64,000 nt of DNA from Calliphora vicina (Eukaryota > Arthropoda > Insecta > Diptera > Calliphoridae). A program made the position numbers and the translations under genes. The stretch is taken from contig NW_027052594.1 in NCBI RefSeq assembly GCF_958450345.1, forward strand, positions 310,001 through 374,000. Direction: 5' to 3'. The notes under the pieces were generated by a model. It ran no database searches, had not been told where the DNA came from, and saw nothing but the letters and a program-made list of their open reading frames with translations. Positions 41,300 to 51,797 of this stretch are shown here, piece after piece (position 1 is the first letter of the stretch; every line of letters begins with the position of its first letter).

Positions 41300-43659
41300 A
41301 TCAAAAAATTTAGCTTCCTAGCTCTTTAGGGGCTAAGTTATACCTTATTAGAAAGCTACGTTCTCAAGCAATCCAAATATAAATATAAATTGCGAATTAT
41401 ATGAAGTCGTTAAAAACTTGGGTAATTTTGGGACATTTTTCGAAAAATGTTCGATATACCCACATTCATATCGGGTACTGATTAAGCTAGCTACTTAAGT
41501 TATACCTTATTAGAAAGCTATGTTCTCAAGCAATCCAAATATAAAAACATTTAGCTTCCTAGCTCTTTAGGGGCCTCCAAAATTGCGATTTATATGAAGT
41601 CGTTAAAAACTTGGGTAATTTTGGGACATTTTTCGAAAAATGTCGAGTACTAATTATGCTAGCTACTTAAGTTATAGCTTAGTAGAAAGCTACATTCTCA
41701 AGCAATCCAAATATCAAAAAATTTTGCTTCCTAGCTCTTTAGGGGCCTCCAAAATTGCGAATTATATGAAGTCGTTAAAAACTTGGGTAATTTTGGGACA
41801 TTTTTGGAAAAATGTCCGATATACCCGCATTCATATCGGGTACTGATTACGCTAGCTACTTAAGTTATACCTTATTAGAAAGCTATGTTCTCAAGCAATC
41901 CAAATATAAAAACATTTAGCTTCCTAGCTCTTTAGGGGCCTCCAAAATTGCGATTTATATGAAGTCGTTAAAAACTTGGGTAATTTTGGGACATTTTTCG
42001 AAAAATGTCGGGTACTAATTATGCTAGCTACTTAAGTTATAGCTTAGTAGAAAGCTACATTCTCAAGCAATCCAAATATCAAAAAATTTTGCTTCCTAGC
42101 TCTTTAGGGGCCTCCAAAATTGCGAATTATATGAAGTCGTTAAAAACTTGGGTAATTTTGGGACATTTTTCGAAAAATGTCCGATATACCCGCATTTATA
42201 TCGGGTACTAATTATGCTAGCTACTTAAGTTATACCTTATGAGAATGCTACATTCTCAAGCAATCCAGATATCAAAAAATTTAGCTTCCTAGCTCTTTAG
42301 GGGCCTAAAAAATAGCGATTTATATGAAGTCGTTAAAAACTTTTTCGAAAAATGTCCGATATACCCGCATTTATATCGGGTACTAATTATGCTAGCTACT
42401 TAAGTTATAGCTTAGTAGAAAGCTACATTCTCAAGCAATCCAAATATAAATATATATGCTAGCTACTTAAGTTATACCTTATGAGAATGCTACATTCTCA
42501 AGCAATCCAGATATCAAAAAATTTAGCTTCATAGCTCTTTAGGGGCTAAGTTATACCTTATTAGAAAGCTACGTTCTCAAGCAATCCAAATATAAATATA
42601 AATTGCGAATTATATGAAGTCGTTAAAAACTTGGGTAATTTTGGGACATTTTTCGAAAAATGTCCGATATACCCGCATTCATATCGGGTACTGATTAAGC
42701 TAGCTACTTAAGTTATACCTTATTAGAAAGCTATGTTCTCAAGCAATCCAAATATAAAAACATTTAGCTTCCTAGCTCTTTAGGGGCCTCCAAAATTGCG
42801 ATTTATATGAAGTCGTTAAAAACTTGGGTAATTTTGGGACATTTTTCGAAAAATGTCGAGTACTAATTACGCTAGCTACTTAAGTTATAGCTTAGTAGAA
42901 AGCTACATTCTCAAGCAATCCAAATATCAAAAAATTTTGCTTCCTAGCTCTTTAGGGGCCTCCAAAATTGCGAATTATATGAAGTCGTTAAAAACTTGGG
43001 TAATTTTGGGACATTTTTGGAAAAATGTCCGATATACCCGCATTCATATCGGGTACTGATTACGCTAGCTACTTAAGTTATACCTTATTAGAAAGCTATG
43101 TTCTCAAGCAATCCAAATATAAAAACATTTAGCTTCCTAGCTCTTTAGGGGCCTCCAAAATTGCGATTTATATGAAGTCGTTAAAAACTTGGGTAATTTT
43201 GGGACATTTTTCGAAAAATGTCGGGTACTAATTATGCTAGCTACTTAAGTTATAGCTTAGTAGAAAGCTACATTCTCAAGCAATCCAAATATCAAAAAAT
43301 TTTGCTTCCTAGCTCTTTAGGGGCCTCCAAAATTGCGAATTATATGAAGTCGTTAAAAACTTGGGTAATTTTGGGACATTTTTCGAAAAATGTCCGATAT
43401 ACCCGCATTTATATCGGGTACTAATTATGCTAGCTACTTAAGTTATACCTTATGAGAATGCTACATTCTCAAGCAATCCAGATATCAAAAAATTTAGCTT
43501 CCTAGCTCTTTAGGGGCCTAAAAAATAGCGATTTATATGAAGTCGTTAAAAACTTTTTTCGAAAAATGTCCGATATACCCGCATTTATATCGGGTACTAA
43601 TTATGCTAGCTACTTAAGTTATAGCTTAGTAGAAAGCTACATTCTCAAGCAATCCAAAT
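41300..43659. repeat. 1,213-bp satellite duplication beside Gypsy-2
   Basis: About 41300-42446 matches 42513-43659 at a constant offset of 1,213 (41640 to 42853, 42005 to 43218). Each copy starts with a deletion joint, GCTCTTTAGGGGCTAAGTTATACC. A further block at about 37950-38870 copies 35080-36000 at offset 2,873. Confidence 0.88.
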
Positions 43660-43737
43660 ATAAAAAAATTTTGCTTCCTAGCTCTTTAGGGGCCTCCAAA
43701 ATTGCGAATTATATGAAGTCGTTAAAAACTTGGGTAA

Positions 43738-46293
43738 TGTAGCAAATTTTCTTTAGTGTTTTCAAATTAATGAGTTTTATGGCAAATGTACTCGGTGCTT
43801 GGAAAGCTAGAATAGGCTTAGCTCGCCGGATTGGGGAGGGTTCTTGAGCACACCTGACCTCTACACACTACACAAACAAATAAGAAAATAAATCTTTCCA
43901 GACTTGACTTTAAAAGAAATGTAAATTTAACAATAAAACCTGGCTATTGAATGAATATTAAATATGGTATTTTTGTAAAATCTGTATAGAAAAGTGATAG
44001 ATGTTCTTATCACATTGAACACCATTGAATAATTACCCACCCTCATTCTTCTATGATACCCTAGTGTTCTTTAAATAATGTTCAGTATCTACCCTAAAAT
44101 AACATCCTACTAAATCATCCGTATTATATAATTAATTCTCAGCATTCCCAATAAAATTATCTTTACTCAGAACTTTCCATATTTGTCAATTCAAAACTGT
44201 TTATTAATATAATAAATTCTTTTTATATAAAGCAAGATATTCATATCAGACTTAAAATATATATCTTATTTCAAATAATTATTATGAAATAATATAAAAT
44301 TTGTTAGTAAAATTATTAAATTTTAAACGATTAAATGTTAAACGAACGCATGTTATTTAGTTTTGTATATTATAACTTACGATTTTTGTGTTTCATTGGT
44401 GATGATGATGTAAAATGTTACCCTTTTAAATACCCTTTTTCTGTTACTCGGCTGATAGTTTGAGCTCAAAATATCCAGTATACTGTAACTCAGAGAAATT
44501 TGTATTAGCAAAAATATTATTTAAATCTGTAGATATAATATACAAAATATATTTAACATGCCAAAACTTATAAATTAATAATTAAATTAACATTATAGTT
44601 ATAGGTATGTGCAATATAATTTACATTAACAATATATATATATATACAAAATACTAATGTTTGATTCATTAACATTAATATATTAAATCTCTTAGTTGTT
44701 CATTTGATAGAAAATAATATTAAATGTTAATGTAAAATGAACATTATTCTTTACAGATGTAAAGTAGAAAAATTATAAAACAAAGTTTAAGAGAAACTCT
44801 CTTCAGGTTAATTAAAAAATCTTAATGTTAACTTACTTACATATATAATATACATTACAAAGCTTACTGTTAGTGTTTCTTTTATTTTAAATGCTCTTAG
44901 CGATTGATTTGCTTTGTAATAAATCGATGACGTCACGCAATAATTTGGGATTTTTGTGTTCTTCTTTTTGGTACGTCTTAAGTCATAAAATAAAATAATA
45001 CAATTGTGGGCTAAAATTGAGCACATTTAAATCTTCTGAAGATCATTCATTTTATAAGTTATACAGATGATGTGATGAATTTTGTTGTTGATTAATATGA
45101 TTTAACGTCATAATGAAGATTGCATTACAATTATGTAGAATTAATGTTTGTTGAGGTTATGACAAAATTTCACGCTGGCAATCGATAACTTATTTTAATA
45201 ATTTTACGGCCTTGTATATAAAAGTTTGGAGTTCTGTAATTAATATGGGAGCAATATTTGGACGAATTTTACGATGATGCTGATTTTATTGTAATGATGA
45301 TGTATATGGTTGAGTATTAGAGGCAAACATTAGGAGAAGATTTATTGTAAATGCAATCAGAAAACGTGCATTTGCATAATGTTGAACTTTGGACGATGCT
45401 CAAGTAAAATGATAAATTGATGATTTCATCAAAAATAATTACTCAAGTAATTAAGACCACATTAAAACATCTCCAGTATTAATTATTATAATGTTATAAA
45501 AACCCTACAAATAGTTTTATATTATTTAAACATTTTAAATAGTATTTTATTCAAATTCTTACCAAAATTAATTTGGGTTTTACACATTCGATAAAAAAAA
45601 AACACTAGATATATCGGTATTTCTGAATATTTTTATGAAACTATTTGCAAATTATATTATTTTATATACATAAGTATATAAATCTTAATATATATAAAAA
45701 ATTCTTTTATTAAGTTCTTTATATTCCGTAAATTAACTTAACTCTTAGAAATTTCAATAAAAAAAGGCCGAGCGGAAGATTGAATCAAGCTTTACACTTC
45801 GTTTATGCTTAGATATCTCATATATGTGATTACTTGATAATTATATTGGTTATCGATATATTATCAATGTTGCTAACTACATTAGTACTCGTAACTATTA
45901 TATCTGACATAATTGTAAGACATAAATTATGTTATCATATGGCATGAGATATATTGGTTATGTTGTGCTACTGGTGTGAGCATAATTGCATCATGATTTA
46001 ACATAATTTATGATATACTTACATACTTATATTAACATACGTATTTATAATTATTTGAATAAACATATGAGTGTATCTCTACATTTAATATTTTATTTTA
46101 TAATTTTAACATTTGTAATTAGTTTTGAGTGATTTGTCTGTAATTAGTATTGAGTGATCTGAGAAATGTTCTGAGGTTTTCAGTTTACATAAACTTGGTA
46201 TATTTTAATTCAAAATAAAAAAAAAACTCCTTTGGCTAGAAGTTTATCAACATTCTACTTTTGATTTGTTATCACAATTCAAAATTTGTTACA
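43738..46293 (-). repeat. Gypsy-2 3' LTR (2,556 bp)
   Basis: Nearly identical to 51798-54354, very AT-rich, with TG...CA ends. Its inner border follows AAAGAAGG on the minus strand, a plausible short polypurine tract. The small open frame at 44808-45026 recurs in the other LTR and looks fortuitous. Confidence 0.95.
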
Positions 46294-46423
46294 AAACCTT
46301 CTTTGTAGTACTAGTATACATATGACGAAAATAAGGAAAAACTAATTTTGAAAGGTTTTCGTGGGGCACGACCACACCCTGATTATAGTATTAGCCGGGC
46401 AATTATTAATCTATATCGTTAAA
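46294..46423 (-). other. Gypsy-2 3' internal non-coding region with conserved hairpin
   Basis: 130 bases between the pol end and the 3' LTR. On the minus strand GTGG and CCAC (within the complement of 46361-46375) form a hairpin downstream of pol, preceded by GCCCGGCTA. This parallels the Gypsy-1 hairpin and its GGCTTATC lead. Confidence 0.5.
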
Positions 46424-49400
46424 CTAATTTAGAGGCTTAAGATCCTTTGCATGATACATGCCAATATATTTGCCTGTAGTAGTCTCAAGCTCATAATAAG
46501 ATGTACCGACTTTCTTTCTAACTTTGCATTTAACATAGGGTGGCAATAATTTCGCATTAACGCCCTTTTTCATGTCAGATTGCTGAAAGCTTTTTCGCAA
46601 AACTTCCTGACCAGGCTTATAATTAATATCTCTAGATCTTAGGTTGTATCTTTTCGTTGCTTTTAATGAGCTATGAGTAAATTTTCTTTCACTTTTGCGT
46701 GTAAATTGGACATTCTGCAGTCATTTGGTATGAAATTGCATTGTGGCTCATTTAAGCTATTTAATTTTTGAAGAATCTCATAGGCAGATCCGTGAGTTAC
46801 CATATTATAGCCGAAGACACAAAAATATGGCGAACTCTTGATTGCGCCATGGTAATCGCTTCTTAATATACTAGCTATTTTAGACACATGCATGTCCCAT
46901 CGATCTTGTTTATCTTTTAATAATACACGAAGTTTTACTAAGAATTCGCGATTTGTTCTTTCGGAAACATTCGCTTGTGGGGAGTAGAAAGCAGTTTTTA
47001 TATGAGTCACCCCATAAACTTTTAAAAAATCGGACATTTGTGATGATACGAACTGCTTCCCATTGTCCGAGTGGATAAATTGTGGGACACCAAATTGATG
47101 GAAAACTGTTTCCTCTAAAAATTTTATTATAGCAGAACTTGTAGCTTTTTTAAGTGGTTTCAAGAAAATATATTTTGAAAAATGGTCAATAGCTACGAAA
47201 ACTGTTGAGTTACCCATCTTGGTTCTAGGATAAGGTCCTAACAAATCCATATAAATCCTCTGAAATGTACGTTCAGTGACAATTTGTCTACCCATAGGTG
47301 GTCTAAGGATTTGGTTTGCAGGTTTTACAAGTTTACAAATTTCGCAATTGGAAACAAATCTTTTTATGTCAAGTGACATTTTTGGCCAGAAGTATTTTTC
47401 CCTGACTCTGTTTAGTGTTTTTGCTAAACCACCATGACACGACAATAAAATATGGTTTAATTCAATAACCTGCTCGCAAAGCTCTTTAGGCAACCACAAT
47501 CTCCACAATGACATTTCTTCGACATATTCACCCTTTCGAAACTTAACCCTTTGGTAAATAAAACCTTCAGATACTACAGTATCGGGAAAACTAGCAGGAC
47601 TTTCAGAAATTTGCGTAATTAACTTTATATATTCGTCAGATTTAAAAAATGGTGAACTGAGGTCAATTTCAGTTGGAAATGATGGCAAGGAAATTTCATC
47701 GACGTCTAATCTAGACAGGGTATCAGGTACCACGTTTGCTGAACCTTTCCTATACTCAACTTCAAAATCGAAGCTTTGGAGCTTTAAACTCCAACGGCCA
47801 AGTCGACCGGATAAGTCTTTCTGAGACATCAACCAGCGGAGACTGGAATGATCGGTCACTATTTTGAATGGGAGGCCTTCCACATAGGGACGAAATCTTT
47901 TAAGGCACACAATCGCGGCGAGGCACTCCAGTTCCGTAACTGTGTAATTTTTCTGGTTTTTATTCAATTTTTGTGACACGTACGCCACTGGGTGTTCTCT
48001 GCCTTCCTCATCTGTCTGTGTGAGTACACCACCTACACCTACACGCGACGCGTCGCACTGGATACTAAATGGTCGTCCGAAATCAGGCTGTACGAGCACT
48101 GGAGCAGATGTTAAAGCTTCCTTTAACTTGCCAAATGAAATTTCCGCTTCTGGTGTTAGTCGAAATTCTGTTCCTTTTTTTAAACAGTCAGTAAGTGGTG
48201 CTGCCAAATCAGCAAAGTTGGGTATAAACTGACGATACCACCCAGTCATCCCAATGTACCTACGTATCTGTCTGGCGCTTTTTGGTAATGGAAAATCCAT
48301 TATTGCAGCTACCTTTGCCTTGTCTGTCCGTAAGCAACCTTGCCCTACGATATACCCGAGGTATTTTATTTCTTTTTGGCAGAAACGACTTTTCCCGACA
48401 TTTATTGTCAAATTCGCGCTTTTTAAACATTTTGCCACCTCTCGTAAAATATCAATGTGTGTTTTGAAATCTTTTGTACAAACTAACAAATCATCAAGAT
48501 AAATGAAGACGTTTTCACGGAGTCGACTGGGAATAGTCTTGTCCATTAAACGACTCATTCTTTGTGCGGCGTTACACAGCCCGAAAGGCATAACTGTAAA
48601 GTGATACAGTGGCCGACCAGGTACTGCGAATGCCGTTTTTCTTTGGAAGACTCATCTAAAGGTATTTGCCAAAAGGCGTCTTTTAGGTCAATACCTGTAA
48701 TATAGTGAGTATCCTGTAAACGACTCAAAAGACCATTGATATGTGGTAAAGGATACGCGTCTTTTTTTGTTAGAGTATTTAATTTTCGAGAATCGAGACA
48801 AAGTCGAATCTTACCCGGTTTTCTAACCAATACAATGGGGCTACAGTATGGACTGTTGCTTTCTTCGATAACTCCCAATTGTAACATACGGTCCAGTTCG
48901 GTATAAGCTTCTGCCTGTCGTGGTGGAGATAAGGGATAATGCTTTATCTTGAATGGTAACGAATCGCCAGTATCAATTGAGTGAGTTTCTAATGAAGTGC
49001 GGCCTAAGCCAAGCTTACTAAATGATGGAAATTCTTCCACTACACTTTCAAGTTCAAAAAGATCTATGTCTGAAAGATTATGAATATTGGTTTTAATGTC
49101 AGAAGAAAATGCTTCACTGTCTAAAGAAATTTCAGAAACAAACAATTGAGGTGCAATATTAAAACTTTTCCAAAAGTTTATCCCTAGGTAGAGAGATTGT
49201 TTTAAATTAGGACATAAGTAAAAAAGTATATTTTTTGTAACGTTGTTGTAAGTCGCTGGTATATCTACAAACCCAATAACACTCTGTTTTCCGCCGTCCG
49301 CAGTTTTCAGTGAGGTAAAAGTTGGTGTATAATCTAAATGGATCCTGGCTAAAAACTCCAAGCAGCCTTTTCCCAGAACACTGATCGAGGCCCCGGAATC

Positions 49401-49956
49401 AAGTAACCCGAAAAGTTCTAGAGAAGCCAAACTAACTTTTGCGTATGGCCTCGTATCTTTCAATTCATCTATAACTGTAGATTCGACTATTCTTGCAAAC
49501 TTTTTCCTTTTCCTATATCTTTCTCTACATTTCATCACCCTTTTTGGAATTAAATTTTCATTAAAAATGCGTTCTCTTGCCAAATGCTCGGAATTTTTCA
49601 AAAATGCTCGGAATTTTGTTATTGTGGTCATTATTGTCACTATGCCTAGTCAAAATTTTAATTTTTTCATTATCTTTAGCCTTTTCATTTCCTATGTCAT
49701 CAACTGGTTCTTCATTATCTTTAGCCTTTTCATTTCCTATGTCATCAACTGGTTTTTCATTATCTTTAAACTTTTCATTTCCGGTGTCTTCAACTGGTGT
49801 ATAAGAATTTAGATCTGAGGGATTTTTGTGAGAGAACGAGGAACCCTCTTCTACTCGTTCGAGTTTCTGTTTTTCGAGTGCTTTTTGCACTGTGGAGTAG
49901 TAATATTTTTCTCGCCACATCTGAAGCAGAATAGAGTACGTGTTTCGGACGGACAA
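46424..49956 (-). pseudogene. pol: Gypsy-2 pol, broken by frame changes (protease, RT, RNase H, integrase)
   Basis: Read on the minus strand, pol occupies four pieces: 49956-49561 in the -1 frame of gag (linker with 15-residue repeats); 49640-48555 in another frame (protease LLDSGAS, RT up to SSKEK); 48591-46663 back in the first frame (MPFGLCN, YLDD, RNase H QCDAS/TELE/TDHSS, integrase zinc domain, HSDNGKQF and VSERTNRE); then 46663-46424 in the third frame for the C-terminal tail. The middle change lies in a five-base T run at 48636-48640 (plus strand). The last meets a TAA directly after IAH near 46665. Catalytic motifs themselves are preserved, so decay is recent. The first change lies near 49560-49640 and is not explained by the 20-base direct repeat there. 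Confidence 0.9.
49666..49800 (-). repeat. 45-bp minisatellite, three copies, in the Gypsy-2 gag-pol linker
   Basis: TTCATTATCTTTA starts at 49666, 49711 and 49756. Each unit encodes 15 residues on the minus strand (GNEKAKDNE, PVDDI), so copy number can change without shifting frame. The third unit is diverged (GGTGTCTTC for TATGTCATC). It lies upstream of protease; Gypsy-1 has no equivalent. Confidence 0.88.
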
Positions 49957-51242
49957 TCGTAGAAAGAGTGGCCAATTTGGTCACAATTCCAACATTTATA
50001 ATGGCGTGTGTCCAATTCCTTTCGCTCCCTATTTTGGTTGCCCTGGTACCTAAATGCAGCTATTTCCTCTTCCTCGTCATCTAATTCCCTTACGTTTTCA
50101 TTGGCTTCTAATTCTGCAACATGTTTCTTCTGAAATCGAATATACTGTTGTCTTATAACATACGTTTCGGCTTTTCTAGCAGAATCTCTCAAATGATCTA
50201 AGCTGAATAATTCCGTGGCAAACAAAAGTGAACCTAAAGATTCCTTAAGATTATTTTTGATCAACTCTATCATTTTACTCTCATTCATCGGCTGGGAGAG
50301 ACGATTGTTCATTGCGATCATTTCGGAAAAGTAGTCGTCAAAAGATTCCTTTGGCGTTTGTCGACGTTCAATCATTCTGACGATTTTGTCACAGTCATTT
50401 TCTATCTTTCCAAACTGTTTTGTTAATGCAAATTTGATTTCGTCGTACTTTGAGTTAGGGTGCTGTTTCAAAAATGACCAAAACCAAGTGTCGGCTTTGC
50501 CTTTTAAAATAGTATGAAAATTGGAACTTATATATTTGTCTGAGCAATTATATCTATTTTTGAGCGTGTCAACTTTAAAGAGAAAATCGTTGACATCATC
50601 TGTACCATCGTAAATGATGTTCCATTTGTCTAATCGAACATAATCATTAGAAGATGTACTTCTACCCGCATCTGAATTCATACTTTGATTATGGAAAGAG
50701 TTATTATGGCCGTTGTTAGTATTGATGCCTGAATTGTTTTGATTTACCTGTGGTTGGTTATGAGTATTTGAATTTCGGTTAAAACCTTCTACTAGAGACT
50801 GTCTTAAATTGGATATCTCACCCATAAACGCATTATGATTTAACGTGAGGACACGTTCTAACCTTGAAGTTAAAATACTTAAATCGTTTACGTTAACGCC
50901 GCCAGTAGGGACTTGTTGTGAACCACTTGGCAAACTACTACTTTCGTTTTCATTACCCATGTCAACAGCTGATTCTGCCGGTTGCAAAGAAGACGGTAAA
51001 TTATTTCTAGCCTGTGAAGCTATTGGACTTTTTACAATTTTAGGCCTTGACACAAATGGGCTGTCTGAGTTTTCAACAGATAAATTAAGAATTCGAGCTT
51101 TAGATCTTGTTAAAATTGGGCTTTCGCTTATCCTCGGTCGAGGAATAAATGGATTTTCGGAATTTTCGTCAAACGTGTAATCAATTTGGCTATCACTAGT
51201 TGGTTCTTCTCTATCTTTCGACTTCCCTTTTCTCTTTGACAT
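49851..51242 (-). CDS. gag: Gypsy-2 Gag (463 aa)
   Basis: Starts at the ATG at 51242 and ends at the TAG at 49851-49853. It has a charged N terminus (SKRKGKSKDREEP), a long Ser/Asn/Gln-rich stretch, and a capsid-like region from about WNIIYDGTDDVNDFLFKVDTL, parallel to Gypsy-1 Gag. The C terminus has a perfect CCHC knuckle, CWNCDQIGHSFYDC, and a second, CFRCGEKNITTPQC, in which Ile replaces His. The frame is intact. In the overlap with the pol frame I find no canonical X XXY YYZ heptamer; the nearest is G AAA AAC (49875 to 49869). This contrasts with Gypsy-1. Confidence 0.92.
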   Translation of the reverse strand: MSKRKGKSKDREEPTSDSQIDYTFDENSENPFIPRPRISESPILTRSKARILNLSVENSDSPFVSRPKIVKSPIASQARNNLPSSLQPAESAVDMGNENESSSLPSGSQQVPTGGVNVNDLSILTSRLERVLTLNHNAFMGEISNLRQSLVEGFNRNSNTHNQPQVNQNNSGINTNNGHNNSFHNQSMNSDAGRSTSSNDYVRLDKWNIIYDGTDDVNDFLFKVDTLKNRYNCSDKYISSNFHTILKGKADTWFWSFLKQHPNSKYDEIKFALTKQFGKIENDCDKIVRMIERRQTPKESFDDYFSEMIAMNNRLSQPMNESKMIELIKNNLKESLGSLLFATELFSLDHLRDSARKAETYVIRQQYIRFQKKHVAELEANENVRELDDEEEEIAAFRYQGNQNRERKELDTRHYKCWNCDQIGHSFYDCPSETRTLFCFRCGEKNITTPQCKKHSKNRNSNE

Positions 51243-51774
51243 TACTCAAAAAAAAAAAAACTTTATAGAAAATTTAAAAAAAAACTATTGTTTCAAAAAC
51301 GTATCTCAAAATCTATGGGAATGCTGAATTGAAATTTTAAATACGGATAAAAATTTATACAAATATTTTACAAAATACCCCCTCCAATTATCTGGTAAAC
51401 TAATTGATTATATTATTGTGTCGCAAATGAGATTATCTATTTGAATAGAATAATCCATGACTTACATAACAATATAAAACAAACTATTGAAACTAAGTGG
51501 AATCATAAAAAATCATATCAGTTAAAAAAAATAGCAAAAACAATATTCGATTTCAACCAAATATTGAAAGACTTACTTTAAAAAAAACTGACAAATAATG
51601 GTGAAATGACTTATCACAGCAATATAGGTAATGTTACCACATATGTCTTGTGCATAAGTAAAAAAAGAAAAATGGAATAGTAAATTGCAAATCGAAGCTG
51701 ACAAGAAAATAATCAGTTCGAGACAAATTTACGTAGAAATTAAAAATAAAATCAAAAACGACATTTAAGCCGAA
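51243..51774 (-). other. Gypsy-2 5' leader
   Basis: About 530 AT-rich bases between the primer-binding site and the gag ATG. No gene. A short open frame crossing into the LTR (51634-51825) is not supported by any motif. Confidence 0.7.
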
Positions 51775-51788
51775 CACGTTGGGCGCCA
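51775..51788 (-). promoter_or_regulatory. Gypsy-2 primer-binding site for tRNA-Lys
   Basis: The minus strand reads TGGCGCCCAACGTG, matching the first 14 bases of the Gypsy-1 site, then diverges. It lies nine bases inside the 5' LTR, farther than the four in Gypsy-1. Confidence 0.85.
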
Positions 51789-51797
51789 TTCTATTTA

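Larger units (their letters stand above)
23252..43733. repeat. Main satellite array (~193-bp monomer family with higher-order structure)
   Basis: About 20.5 kb of tandem monomers. Measured at the GGGTAATTTT landmark, monomer lengths are 193 (full), 186 (hairpin variant), 182 (lacking GAAAAATGTCC), 172 (lacking ~21 bases after ATGTC) and 162 (lacking TTTAGCTTCC...GGCC). Common parts: 22-base palindrome, CCGATAT/ATATCGG inverted repeat, GCTAGCTACTTAAGTTATA, CTCAAGCAATCCAAATAT, CTTCCTAGCTCTTTAGGGG, ATATGAAGTCGTTAAAAACTT. The repeated 61-87-codon open frames are reading-frame by-products. Left end resumes at the Gypsy-1 target duplication; right end is cut by Gypsy-2. Confidence 0.97.

Noticed and set aside
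23252..43733. Regular repeats resembling a CRISPR array
   Set aside because: Units are 160-193 bp with no unique spacers, and the context is eukaryotic retroelements. It is satellite DNA.
44808..45026. 72-codon frame in the Gypsy-2 LTR, repeated at 52869-53087
   Set aside because: Present only because the LTR is duplicated; low-complexity AT-rich, no motif.
49575..49620. 20-base direct repeat (AATGCTCGGAATTTTTCAAA) as the cause of the first Gypsy-2 pol frame change
   Set aside because: Counting frames, loss of one 20-base unit would lead to the third frame and not to the protease frame, so it does not by itself explain the break.
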